From IMG/VR virus record IMGVR_UViG_3300042458_000056, positions 1 to 37,626 of that record: a stretch of DNA of 37,626 nt. One strand, given 5' to 3'. Position numbers and translations under genes: made by a program. This DNA comes from a virus. A model generated the notes under the pieces. The model searched no databases, was not told the origin of the DNA, and worked only from the letters and a program-made list of their open reading frames with translations. This document shows positions 23,686-32,463 of this stretch, piece after piece; the stretch's first letter is position 1; every line of letters begins with the position of its first letter.

Positions 23686-25107
23686 TTATGCTCCGTATCT
23701 GAACAATACGAAGTTGTTTGCACCCAAGGTACATACACAACGCTCAGACAAGAAGTTGACCTCCATTGCATCAAGATCGCTAGTCTGTGCACCACCGGCA
23801 GAACCTGTGATCCAAGTCTTGTATCTACGATCTTCAGTCTCAGAAGCTCTGAAACGAACGTGCAAGAATGGTCTCTTAGCATTCTTACCAAGGATCTGAT
23901 CGTACACAGTAGTAGAACCAGCAGGTACCAATAGACCAGTTACAGTACCAGTTGCAGATGCACCAGTAGGCAAACCACCACGCATGGTAGGATCGTTCAA
24001 GTACTTCCAGTCAGACTTGTAGAAGTCATAACCTCTGCGGAATCCAGTGAATCCAAGATTCAAGGCCATCTTCTCATCGTTGTCAAATAGACCGTAAGAA
24101 GTACCACCTGCACCGTAGCTGTTCTGAGCTGCCAACATATCGTCAATGTCAAAGCTGAATGCTCTGTTCAAGAAGATTACGTTCTCTTCGATAGATCCCT
24201 GCTTATCAAGACGAGAGATGATGCTATCAAAGTCAGATAGAGTAGTTGGGTTACCACCACCCCATACGTTACCACGATTGTTAACAGCGTAGAAGATACC
24301 TTCAGAACCTTTGTTACCATAGGTAGGGTTCAAAGAAGCGTTAGCTACACCAGACCCAGCCTCAGCAGGAACTGCTTCAATCATTGCGGTCTCAAGATAG
24401 TCTTCGAAACGTAGACGAGTCTCGTGCTCAGACTTCAAATACCAAAGGTATCCAGTTGCACCATTCTCGGTAGTTACTTCTACCCATCCAATCTGAGCCA
24501 TGTCAGAACCAGATACTGCGTACTTGTCCTTGATGATGATTGGAGAGTTGTCGAAGAACTCATCTTCAGCCTCCAAAGATCCGATCATTCCAACAGTTCC
24601 TTTCTTAAATTCAGAACCATAGATCCATACTGAAAGAACAGCAGTTCCAGAGAAAGTCTGTCCTCCAGCTTCGTAATAAGCAACATCGAAAGTATCAGCA
24701 GCGGTGTTAACAGCAGTAACGATACCCTTGTTAGAAAGACCTGTAGCGTTATCAGAGATAAATACAGTCTGTCCAGCACGGATCGCAATACCGGTTACGT
24801 TAGAATCAGAAACAGTAATAGTTGCAGAGTCAGCAGCCGCAGCCGCAGATGAATCACAGTTCACATACTTAGTATGCAAACGACCTTGCTCAGCCCACTT
24901 GATCATGTCAGAGTTGGATGGCATTTCAGCTCCTACCATTCTTAGGAAGGAAGCTACAGTACGATTACCATAACGCTCGAATTCTTTCTCGTAAGTATCA
25001 GGTAGATACTGGTTCAAGAAATCAAAGTTGGTAATGTAGTTAGTTGACAAAGGGACCTGCTCAGCACTTGGCTGTAATTGGAACCCAGGGGAGTTTAATA
25101 CTGGCAT
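23686..25107 (-). CDS. Major capsid protein, crAss-like HK97-fold
   Basis: This encodes 473 residues. The N-terminal region (TNYITNFDFLNQYLPDTYEK, EFERYGNRTVASFLRMVG, then AEMPSNSDMIKWAEQGRLHT) is the pattern I know from crAss-like major capsid proteins, and the length fits. The middle (TITVSDSNVTGIAIRAGQTV, with an adjacent VWIYGSEFKKG) is an inserted beta domain. The C-terminal half carries long mixed segments around SIEENVIFLNRAFSFDIDDM. There is no visible prohead-protease site and no transmembrane part. It is preceded by the acidic scaffold candidate (19 nt gap) and followed by a hairpin, which fits high independent expression. Codon use looks more regular and GC-rich than in neighbours, as in highly expressed genes. 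Confidence 0.9.
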   Translation of the reverse strand: MPVLNSPGFQLQPSAEQVPLSTNYITNFDFLNQYLPDTYEKEFERYGNRTVASFLRMVGAEMPSNSDMIKWAEQGRLHTKYVNCDSSAAAAADSATITVSDSNVTGIAIRAGQTVFISDNATGLSNKGIVTAVNTAADTFDVAYYEAGGQTFSGTAVLSVWIYGSEFKKGTVGMIGSLEAEDEFFDNSPIIIKDKYAVSGSDMAQIGWVEVTTENGATGYLWYLKSEHETRLRFEDYLETAMIEAVPAEAGSGVANASLNPTYGNKGSEGIFYAVNNRGNVWGGGNPTTLSDFDSIISRLDKQGSIEENVIFLNRAFSFDIDDMLAAQNSYGAGGTSYGLFDNDEKMALNLGFTGFRRGYDFYKSDWKYLNDPTMRGGLPTGASATGTVTGLLVPAGSTTVYDQILGKNAKRPFLHVRFRASETEDRRYKTWITGSAGGAQTSDLDAMEVNFLSERCVCTLGANNFVLFRYGA

Positions 25108-25126
25108 TGTTTTGTTTTTTTAGTTG

Positions 25127-26218
25127 TTATATTTTTTTAATACTGCGAATTTTTAGACCCCTTCCAGAGTCTGGCGCAATCGCCTTCACCTGCATTCCAC
25201 CCTTATTAACAACCTCAGGAGCTCTACGCTCAGACATATTTATATTTTTGGTCTTTCGTAAAACGTCATCGGTAGCATCCGCTTGCCCTTGCTCATAAAA
25301 GAACTTGGCAAACTTCTCAGGATTCATTGCGATAGACAAAGACTTGTGGTATCCAGATGCATCCTTAATTAACCCACTCTCATCCAAGTACTTATTAATA
25401 AAGTTCATTGGACTTGACTGAGCACTCTTTAATTCTGAACCAGATGCCGGAGAAAATAAAATCTTTTTATCGTTAATGTCAAACTCAAATCCTTTGAAGT
25501 CTTTACTAAAAACCTCATCTGTCTTTTGGTTGAACCAATTACGCTTTCGATTACTTTCCTCTTCTACAGTCTTTGACTGTTTTGTATACTGACGATAGGC
25601 TTCGAATTCTTCTTTCTCTTCTGAAGATAAGCCCATCCCACTTGACTCAAGCGGAAGCTTATATTTATCTTTCTGAGAATTGAAGTATTTCTTAGCCTCG
25701 GCAATAGCTTTCTTTCTTGCAATCTTTACATGCTTAATCTTTGACTCATCATCTAGGTCCTCATCGTAGGTGTAATCCTCCATCAAGACTTCAATGTCCT
25801 CGTCATCTAGATTCTGCTGTGTATCTGCAAGGTACTCTTTAAGAAGTTGATTCTGGTCCATGGCATCATAGTCTTTCCTAAGCTTTAGGAAATCTTCAAA
25901 ACCTCTACCGGTATCCTTCTTGTAATTCAAATAAGCTGCAACATCCTCAGGCAATTCCTCATTGCTCTGTCTCTGCTCCATCAAATCATCAAATGAATTG
26001 ATTTGCTTATTGTATCTTTTTCCAATATATGAAAGAACTTTTTCTTCAGATAACTCCTCCTCTTGAGGAGCACTGTCTTGAACTGCATTGTCAATACTAG
26101 AAGTATCCAACTGTACTTCACCGCTAATTTCCCTTTCATGTTTTTCAAGTAGCTCTTTCTCTACTTCTTGTACACTCTTGGGCTCAATCCCATCTAGTGA
26201 TCTTACTTTGATTTCCAT
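25127..26218 (-). CDS. Candidate capsid scaffolding protein
   Basis: This encodes 363 residues. The first ~160 residues are very acidic and helical (DDEDIEVLMEDYTYDEDLDD); the middle is a charged coiled coil (KKAIAEAKKYFNSQKDKYK); the C-terminus is basic (RGLKIRSIKKI). An acidic, coiled-coil protein with a basic end, encoded exactly between portal and major capsid protein, is the classic profile of a tailed-phage scaffold, where the basic end binds capsid subunits. I see no protease motif. The assignment rests on position and composition, not on a sequence signature. A -7 promoter-like box lies just upstream (26238-26245). Confidence 0.7.
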   Translation of the reverse strand: MEIKVRSLDGIEPKSVQEVEKELLEKHEREISGEVQLDTSSIDNAVQDSAPQEEELSEEKVLSYIGKRYNKQINSFDDLMEQRQSNEELPEDVAAYLNYKKDTGRGFEDFLKLRKDYDAMDQNQLLKEYLADTQQNLDDEDIEVLMEDYTYDEDLDDESKIKHVKIARKKAIAEAKKYFNSQKDKYKLPLESSGMGLSSEEKEEFEAYRQYTKQSKTVEEESNRKRNWFNQKTDEVFSKDFKGFEFDINDKKILFSPASGSELKSAQSSPMNFINKYLDESGLIKDASGYHKSLSIAMNPEKFAKFFYEQGQADATDDVLRKTKNINMSERRAPEVVNKGGMQVKAIAPDSGRGLKIRSIKKI

Positions 26219-26237
26219 TTAATTAGATTTTATGTTA

Positions 26238-26245
26238 CAAATATA
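26238..26245 (-). promoter_or_regulatory. Bacteroidota-type -7 promoter element (scaffold/capsid unit)
   Basis: The minus strand reads TATATTTG, matching TAnnTTTG, 19 bases before the scaffold ATG at 26218. The 11-base string TATATTTGTAA is identical to that at the tail-unit promoter (22149 downwards). The region upstream is an A/T run without a clear -33 TTG. Together with the position in the only sizeable gap around, this suggests a promoter for scaffold and capsid. Confidence 0.45.
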
Positions 26246-26254
26246 TATATTTTT

Positions 26255-28690
26255 TTAACGTGGCTCGAACTGAGCCATGTCAAACCCATCAAGCGTGTCC
26301 TCGTTAGATTCAAAGCTTAATGGAGGTAAGTTATTCTTCCTCTGATTAATCAACTTAGATTGTTCGCTGTTCTGCTGACTAATACGTTTGGCCTTAGAGT
26401 CCTCCTTCATCGTATCTCTATCTGCAAGTGCAGTCTCCTTGATACCAGCAATCTGCATCTGATAACCAAACTCTTCAGCCATTAGCATTTTCTTAAGCTC
26501 TGCCTCTGCCTTTAGCTTCTCAATATCGAACGCCACCTCTGCTTGTTTAAACTGCATCTTAGCTTGAGCCTCCAATTGTATTTGTTGTATAGCTGCTTTA
26601 GATGCCATCTCTTGAGATTGCAGTTGTTGCTGAGCCATCATAGCCTGCTGTTGCATCTGCATCTTTTCTTGATACTCCTGCTTCTTTACTCTCTTAAGTT
26701 TAAGTAGCTGGTTGGCAAGTTTAAGATTCTTTATCTCTCTAATATCAATAGCATCCTCAAGATTAATATCTCCTTTAGATAATGCCATCTGAATATTTTG
26801 CTCTAGCTGTGCTTTCTGCTCCTCGTCTGGAGAAATCTCAATGAAGATGCCAAAGTCATAGATGTACAAATCTTTGATGTCATTCAAGATAGACACGTTG
26901 TACTTACCAATCTTATTGGCAAAGTCATCCTTGAAGTCAGCGTACTGAAGAATGTCAGCAACACGGTACGTAAGTGCCTCAGCAAGTGACCTATAGATAA
27001 ATAGACCACTCTCAAGTATGTGTCGGGTAGCTGTGTTAGAGTTAAGTGCTGCAAGCTTCTGTACACCTACTAGTGCATTAGGATCAGGAGTAGATCCATC
27101 CCTAGCCTCATTGAGACCAGTCACAGATCTAATCATTTCTAGATAGTGATTGTAGTTAGCAATCAACATCTGAGTCTTAGCAGCACCTGAGTTAGATGTA
27201 AGCTGTTGAATAGGAACTCGTGCATTGTTGAACTCACCATCCTGAGTGTAGCTACGTCCAATAACACTACCGGTCTGGAAGTATAGTCTTAGCGCATCCT
27301 CTGGGTTGTAAGCTGCACCTGTTCCCAGGTCAACCTCATTCAATCCATCCGCATCAATGAACACCCCATCAGGTACCGTACGTGCAATGACCTGCTGTAG
27401 CTTTAAGTGAGTGATCTGAATCAAGTCAGCAAAAGGTATCATCCTTCTAACTAACGACTCAATGGCACCCTTGTACATTCGTGGTGCACAGGCCGCATAG
27501 TTTGGTATAGCATGCTGAGAAGAGGACTTTGGTCTAACCATGTTCTCGGACATCTCCCACTTCAATAAGAAGTTGGTACCCATCACCATGACACCATCAT
27601 ACCAGACATCAATAGTCTTCTCTATCTTCTCAAACTTACCTTCCTCCATCATTTCTGTAGGAGGATTGAACTTGTCATCCTTCTCTATAACACGAGTACC
27701 GCCACCCTCAAGAATCTTCTTCTTGTAGACCATCTTCTTAGTGGTCTTGTAGTTGAAGTAAAGGAGTGTGCAGGTATCTCTACTGAACATACTGTTCTCA
27801 TAGAACCTAGCTACATTGTAGTAGTCGTACCAGCTCTGAGAGTACTTAGATATTTCTTCTAGCTGCTCATTTGTAAGAGTTGGGTCAATCTTTAAAAGCT
27901 CTGTAATAGGTAGGGTCTTTATCTCTCCCCAATAAAAACAGTCTTGAAAGAATGGATCTTCAGTGTAGCTGTACACAACATTCGCGGGGTCAACATATGA
28001 CACCTCAACACCAGACCCTAGCAGGAACTGATGCTTAGCTATACCAATGCCAATTACTGTAAGGTCATAGTCAATACGCTTGCGTGTATCCTGATAGTGG
28101 TTCTCATCAAAAATTGTATTGATAGCCTCCTCTTCAGCTATCTCAATCGCAGGCTTATACTTAAGCTGCATGTATAGTGATAGCTCCTCATCAGTCTGAG
28201 GTAGCTCATCAGGGTTCATTACAAACGGATCAACTCCTGTCTCATTCTGTATTGTAGTCAAGACATCCTTAGCAACCATCTGGCCCTCAATCATGTCCTG
28301 ATACTTACTTCTCTTAGACTGAGACATAGCATCCTGTGCATATGCCTTAACCTTAAATAGTCTATCAGACATGCCATTAACGACAATGTCAACAAATTTT
28401 GGTAGGATAGGTACAGGAGTCCAGTCTAGATTCAGGTAAGACAAGTCACCATCTACGGCTAACTCATTCTTATATTTCTGAATGGACTGCTCACCACGTG
28501 CGTACAAACGCAAGCGATGAAACTCAGCCCACTGGTTATAGTATCTGCAATTGCTGCCATCTTTCCGAAACCATTCGTACTGTATGGCTTGACCAACCTG
28601 AAGCCCAAATTCAGAAGATGCCTTCTCAGCATCAGACACGAATTGACTAGGAAAAGCTGTGGATAATATATTGACTACGACATCTTTCAT
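26255..28690 (-). CDS. Portal protein, crAss-like
   Basis: This encodes 811 residues. Portal features include an N-terminal wing region with conserved aromatic blocks (WAEFHRLRLYARGEQSIQKY; LNLDWTPVPILPKFVDIVVN), a central region, and a long helical, Gln-rich C-terminal barrel/coiled coil (residues ~650-760, e.g. EKMQMQQQAMMAQQQLQ). The order TerL, portal, scaffold, capsid and the segment GMSDRLFKVKAYAQD match crAss-like portals as I know them. It would form the dodecameric DNA channel at one capsid vertex, the dock for TerL and the ring proteins. Its ATG overlaps the TerL stop (ATGA, 28687-28690), indicating coupled translation. Confidence 0.88.
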   Translation of the reverse strand: MKDVVVNILSTAFPSQFVSDAEKASSEFGLQVGQAIQYEWFRKDGSNCRYYNQWAEFHRLRLYARGEQSIQKYKNELAVDGDLSYLNLDWTPVPILPKFVDIVVNGMSDRLFKVKAYAQDAMSQSKRSKYQDMIEGQMVAKDVLTTIQNETGVDPFVMNPDELPQTDEELSLYMQLKYKPAIEIAEEEAINTIFDENHYQDTRKRIDYDLTVIGIGIAKHQFLLGSGVEVSYVDPANVVYSYTEDPFFQDCFYWGEIKTLPITELLKIDPTLTNEQLEEISKYSQSWYDYYNVARFYENSMFSRDTCTLLYFNYKTTKKMVYKKKILEGGGTRVIEKDDKFNPPTEMMEEGKFEKIEKTIDVWYDGVMVMGTNFLLKWEMSENMVRPKSSSQHAIPNYAACAPRMYKGAIESLVRRMIPFADLIQITHLKLQQVIARTVPDGVFIDADGLNEVDLGTGAAYNPEDALRLYFQTGSVIGRSYTQDGEFNNARVPIQQLTSNSGAAKTQMLIANYNHYLEMIRSVTGLNEARDGSTPDPNALVGVQKLAALNSNTATRHILESGLFIYRSLAEALTYRVADILQYADFKDDFANKIGKYNVSILNDIKDLYIYDFGIFIEISPDEEQKAQLEQNIQMALSKGDINLEDAIDIREIKNLKLANQLLKLKRVKKQEYQEKMQMQQQAMMAQQQLQSQEMASKAAIQQIQLEAQAKMQFKQAEVAFDIEKLKAEAELKKMLMAEEFGYQMQIAGIKETALADRDTMKEDSKAKRISQQNSEQSKLINQRKNNLPPLSFESNEDTLDGFDMAQFEPR

Positions 28691-30981
28691 CTAATAATTT
28701 GACTTTGATTTCCAGTGTTAGCGTACTTCGCGAAATTAACACTAATTTTCGGTTCTTTTTTATCTGGTAAATATACATGTTTTTGATTTGCCATTATAGC
28801 TAAGCCAGAACTGATTGATGCATCGTGCTTCGTTCTATCATTAATATCAAACTTGGCCCAGTCCTCAAGTGTTCTAATGAATGGCATGGTGCCTATCTCA
28901 TCAGCAGGTCTATAAGTAGATGTCATATCGAACCCAACAAACTTCTCGATGTAGGACTCAATTGCAGAGGCGTGGGCCTGCTTAACTTCTTCAGATGAGT
29001 TAGGTATACCCCCAAGCTCACGCTCTGTCTTACTGAGCTTATTTAGTACCCTGTCGGGCCTGTTCAATGAGAACGCTCTGTAGCCCCTGTTCTTAAAGTG
29101 GTACAGTATACGTGCCTTGTTGTTCTCTGCAAGCACTGGCATACCATAGAAGATACATGCCATCAGCACATCCTCGAAGAATATCTCAGCAGTCTGTGGT
29201 CTAGCAATGTACTCTAAGAAGAACTGGTTGGCAGGAGCATCGTCCATGTGGTACTTAGTCATACCATGCAACGATCCATTAGATCCTCTCCCACCTACTA
29301 CGGCAGAGATATCATACGGGTCACAGCCAAATGATCCAAGGTGTTCATTCCCAGGGTACTTCATTCCATTTCTGGTTATCACATTGTTCTGCATATTAGT
29401 AGGAGGGACCCAGCTAATTAAGAACCGACCACGCTGGTCAGGTGTCCATATAACCTTAGTGTCCTTCTCGCCATCCTTCCAATGAAACCCCCCACGTGTA
29501 ACTAGCTGACCCTCAATCATGGAGTCATTGTAGTCTATCTGATGATAGATCTTGGTCAAGTTAAATATAGATGACTTGCTCTCGTCCCTGAATGCATGGC
29601 TCTCCGTACGAGGGAACTGTCTATAGAACTCGTTGAGTGCATCGGCATCATTCTTCAATGAGTCCACCTCAGCCTCCCAGTAGTCTATAGCACCGTTACG
29701 AATCATCTGGTTGTCAACACCCAGGATAGGAGCAGCAGGCTTTCTAAGTATAGGCATACCATACCTATCAATGAATCCCTCCATGTTCCACTCCATTGGT
29801 ATAAATAGAGAGTATAGTCCACTCTTAGTCTGTCCATTCGCATTCCTGTTTAATACATTTGAATCCTCGTATAGCTTCTTGTAGTTGTCTCCACCCTTGC
29901 TCAATGCATTCGATGTAGATCCCATCATGCACTTGCCAATAATCTTACTACCCACCCTGAGACAGGTCTTGGTTACTCTCCAGTTGTTGAGGATATTGTT
30001 TGGCTTAGTCCACTTAGCACTCTCATCATGTGCCAAGAATAGTAGCTTCTCACCATCGTAAGAGTTCTCCTCAGTGTTCTTCCAGTCAATGGTGGTATCG
30101 AGGCCAAGCACATCATTGTCTCCAACAGTGGCCATGTTCTTCTTGGTAATCTTAGATGCTGGGACCCGGTACGCAAGCTCAGTCTTTGGCTTGTCCATAC
30201 CATCCATGATAGGTCTAAAGAAGAATGGCAGCCTGCTATTAATTGGTACCACCTTGTCAGTGAACATCTTCTTAGCATCAGCACCTGTCTTAGATAGTAT
30301 ACCAACCCGAGAGTCACGAGCAAGAGTGGCTATGTTAACGCACTCTGATGATGACATGAACGAGAACCCTGAGCGTCTAATCTTTAGGTAGATCATACCA
30401 AATGCTCTCATGTCTGCCTTGCATGCCTCCCAGAAGATAAAGAATATCCTGTTGGCCTCACGATAGTCTGCGTACCCTACGTCAATGCTGGACCACTGCA
30501 AGTACATGTAGTGAGATCCTGTCATGTACGTTGGCGCACCATCATTCATGAACCACATTCCATCCTCACGCCTATTGAACTCCTCCTCAATGTAGTCTAC
30601 CCAGCTGTCCTTAAACTCAGCAGGCATCTCATTCCAGTGAAAGATTGACTGTATCTTTGATAGCTCCTTTGGCAGCTCTTGTCTCTCCCAGTACTGATCC
30701 CTAACGCTTTTACTTCTTGAGAAGCATTCTTTCGGTGCCTTTGGTAAGGCAATATATAGCCCTGAGATATTTATGATATCCCCTATCTCTCCGGTCCTAG
30801 ATATAACGACCATGTCGTACTGCTCATTGTAACCGTACAGCCATGTCCTTCCGCTGTTCTTCTTACTAAGAGCATTCTGAGGAACGTAGTCCTTAACGAT
30901 TCGATATAGACCTTCGCTCTGCAAATCCTTGTTTGGTTTCTGTTCTGTTAACTCCCTTATCCAACATCTCAAGAGCTTCAC
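28687..30981 (-). CDS. terL: Terminase large subunit
   Basis: This is up to 764 residues. ATPase half: a deviant Walker A, YLKIRRSGFSFMSSSE (198-213), with Arg and no GK[ST] Lys at the usual place; Walker B LLFLAHDE (313-320) with catalytic Glu320; a coupling-type motif MMGSTSNA (352-359). RNase H-like nuclease half: FGCDPYD with Asp554, an acidic segment around Glu619, and KHDASISSGLA with Asp720. These are the parts needed to pump and cut DNA at the portal. The start is uncertain: GTG at 30981 gives the full frame but overlaps the preceding gene by 89 nt, while an in-frame TTG at 30924 preceded by AAGGA gives a 32-nt overlap. Family and length fit crAss-like TerL. Confidence 0.92.
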   Translation of the reverse strand: MKLLRCWIRELTEQKPNKDLQSEGLYRIVKDYVPQNALSKKNSGRTWLYGYNEQYDMVVISRTGEIGDIINISGLYIALPKAPKECFSRSKSVRDQYWERQELPKELSKIQSIFHWNEMPAEFKDSWVDYIEEEFNRREDGMWFMNDGAPTYMTGSHYMYLQWSSIDVGYADYREANRIFFIFWEACKADMRAFGMIYLKIRRSGFSFMSSSECVNIATLARDSRVGILSKTGADAKKMFTDKVVPINSRLPFFFRPIMDGMDKPKTELAYRVPASKITKKNMATVGDNDVLGLDTTIDWKNTEENSYDGEKLLFLAHDESAKWTKPNNILNNWRVTKTCLRVGSKIIGKCMMGSTSNALSKGGDNYKKLYEDSNVLNRNANGQTKSGLYSLFIPMEWNMEGFIDRYGMPILRKPAAPILGVDNQMIRNGAIDYWEAEVDSLKNDADALNEFYRQFPRTESHAFRDESKSSIFNLTKIYHQIDYNDSMIEGQLVTRGGFHWKDGEKDTKVIWTPDQRGRFLISWVPPTNMQNNVITRNGMKYPGNEHLGSFGCDPYDISAVVGGRGSNGSLHGMTKYHMDDAPANQFFLEYIARPQTAEIFFEDVLMACIFYGMPVLAENNKARILYHFKNRGYRAFSLNRPDRVLNKLSKTERELGGIPNSSEEVKQAHASAIESYIEKFVGFDMTSTYRPADEIGTMPFIRTLEDWAKFDINDRTKHDASISSGLAIMANQKHVYLPDKKEPKISVNFAKYANTGNQSQIIR

Positions 30982-31177
30982 GCTCAGCCTCTATCCTATT
31001 GAGAATCTCAAACGCATCAAAGATGGCTAACTTCTTTGTAGCTGCGGCATTCTTTAATCTGTCAGCAGATAGCTCATCCTCATTGTCATGCTTAATGATC
31101 GCCTCCTTGGCCACCATAATAAGCTGCTCTACAGCCTGGTGCCCTGCCTCAATTATCTTTAACTTTATCTCTCTCAT
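30893..31177 (-). CDS. Small helical protein directly upstream of terL (small-terminase candidate)
   Basis: This encodes 94 residues, helical throughout. The middle block (DELSADRLKNAAATKKLAIF, then DAFEILNRIEAE) is one I have seen directly before terL in Bacteroidota phages. The C-terminus is basic (TKQGFAERRSISNR). Its position and all-helical oligomer-like sequence make it a candidate TerS, the DNA-recognition partner of TerL. No helix-turn-helix is obvious, so DNA binding is unproven. The ATG overlaps the stop of the oxygenase gene (31174-31177, ATGA) and its 3' end overlaps the terL start region. Confidence 0.6.
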   Translation of the reverse strand: MREIKLKIIEAGHQAVEQLIMVAKEAIIKHDNEDELSADRLKNAAATKKLAIFDAFEILNRIEAEREALEMLDKGVNRTETKQGFAERRSISNR

Positions 31178-31653
31178 GGCTTTCTCTTTAAGAATATAAC
31201 CTGTACCAGACGAGAAGACTCTCCTTCGCCAAAGTTCTCAAATATGTTCCTGCTGTGTCTAACCTGTGAAGTAAAGCATAGCATTCGATTGTACTTGGAG
31301 TACACCACACAAGATGGTTTATCATCTGAGTCGTACATCGTTGTGCCATCATTCTCTGGATGCACCTTGCTAAGATAAAGGATTACAGTTAAGTCACCCA
31401 TCATCTCATCAGAGTGAATGTAGTTTGGTTCTTCTTGACCATAAGGAGACATGCGTACAAAGTTGTGTGCAACATCAAACTTAGCTCCGAAGTACTCCAT
31501 TACAACTTTAGAGAACTCATCATCTTCTCTTGGTTGAATATTCTTGAATGCCTTGTCCCCATCTGGGATATCAATAAACTGATTAGAATAAATCTCTTTG
31601 ACGTATCCATCAGGATTTGATAGAATATCGTCCTTAACAAATAAGTAGTTCAT
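31174..31653 (-). CDS. 2-oxoglutarate/Fe(II)-dependent oxygenase
   Basis: This encodes 159 residues. It carries the complete facial triad of the family: His80 and Asp82 in YIHSDEMMGDLTVILYLS, and His133 in VRHSRNIFENF, with Arg148 (SSRLVQVIFL) at the place of the 2OG-binding arginine. The double-stranded beta-helix spacing fits a prolyl/lysyl-hydroxylase-like member of about 160 residues. The substrate is unknown; it might hydroxylate a capsid or tail protein or a host factor. It overlaps the GroES-like gene upstream and the helical gene downstream by 4 nt each, so all three should be translated together. Residue identification is direct; substrate ideas are inference. Confidence 0.85.
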   Translation of the reverse strand: MNYLFVKDDILSNPDGYVKEIYSNQFIDIPDGDKAFKNIQPREDDEFSKVVMEYFGAKFDVAHNFVRMSPYGQEEPNYIHSDEMMGDLTVILYLSKVHPENDGTTMYDSDDKPSCVVYSKYNRMLCFTSQVRHSRNIFENFGEGESSRLVQVIFLKRKP

Positions 31654-32213
31654 AGCTTGATGGTTATCTGGTGGTCATACATCCTGTATAGCTTCTCTCC
31701 ATCCACATCAAACTCATACTCACTGTCAGGCTTAAAGCAGACCTTGTCACCTGCCATTACACCTTGCGATATGAGGTACTCGTTAGGGTACACCATCTCA
31801 CCCATGAGTGGCTCGTGAGTGAATGGCTTCTTAATATACGAATCAATTGCAAGGATTGGCTTTACAAAGCAGTACCTGTCATAGGTGTTCCATGTGCCGT
31901 TTCTACGGTACATGAAAAACTGATCAGGCTCAATGAAGAACTTATCGTCTCTAAAAAATGCACGACCGCTCTTACGTCTACCCCTAATGTCGTTGTAGAA
32001 CTTGAAGGCATTGTGGTGTACTAGTAGTGTATCGCCTACCTGAATAGGACCATCGTATCCGTAGGGCACCTCAATCACCTCACCATATCTATTGGAGAAC
32101 TTGTGGTCCTCCTCTGATGTGTTGACAATGAACTCAATGCCACCAATATCCTTGGTGTTGTTGTACCGCTCACCCTTCACAGGTGTTACGATAAAATCAA
32201 ATGGGGACTGCAT
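31650..32213 (-). CDS. GroES-like co-chaperonin with two tandem GroES-type halves
   Basis: This encodes 187 residues. Half 1 (~6-102): FIVTPVKGE, GGIEF (24-28), a mobile-loop-like stretch (29-43), GEVIEVP (44-50), VGDTLLVHHNAFK (59-71) and KFFIEPDQFF (91-100). These follow the GroES order: V(I/V)VKP, GGI, mobile loop, GEV, VGD(x)V(x)F, and the final LImxExDIL strand. Half 2 (~113-187): YCFVKPIL, GEMVYP (138-143), AGDKVCFKPDSEYEFDVDGE (154-173) and LYRMYDHQITIKL. It lacks a long loop. Tandem GroES domains are known in chloroplast Cpn20; phage co-chaperonins such as T4 gp31 have one. It may help the host chaperonin fold the capsid protein. The fold is called by eye and not confirmed. Confidence 0.68.
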   Translation of the reverse strand: MQSPFDFIVTPVKGERYNNTKDIGGIEFIVNTSEEDHKFSNRYGEVIEVPYGYDGPIQVGDTLLVHHNAFKFYNDIRGRRKSGRAFFRDDKFFIEPDQFFMYRRNGTWNTYDRYCFVKPILAIDSYIKKPFTHEPLMGEMVYPNEYLISQGVMAGDKVCFKPDSEYEFDVDGEKLYRMYDHQITIKL

Positions 32214-32440
32214 TAGTAGTTTATATTGTATTCAATTGCAATAGGCATAGTGTAGTTGAATTCCTTCCACATCACCACCTCCTGCTTATCGTTTATAATA
32301 TAGATCCTAATTGATCCTGTGTCTATGACAAACTTGATGAGATGAATCTCATGGCTGTCACCAAGGACCTTCTGCCCCACAATGTAATGCATTGAGCTGC
32401 CCTTGTAATCTGGGCCTACCGATATCTTTCTTATGTCCAT
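32213..32440 (-). CDS. Conserved small phage protein, unknown
   Basis: This encodes 75 residues and is beta-rich. The opening MDIRKISVGPDYKGSSMHYI, then VGQKVLGDSHEIHLIKF and WKEFNYTMPIAIEYNINY, is a pattern I recall from small proteins encoded near terL in crAss-like and flavobacterial phages, without a known role. Its stop and the start of the GroES-like gene share one base (TAATG at 32213), so the two are translationally coupled and may work together. There is no signal peptide or membrane segment. Confidence 0.68.
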   Translation of the reverse strand: MDIRKISVGPDYKGSSMHYIVGQKVLGDSHEIHLIKFVIDTGSIRIYIINDKQEVVMWKEFNYTMPIAIEYNINY

Positions 32441-32463
32441 TAGATTTGATTTAATTCAATTTA

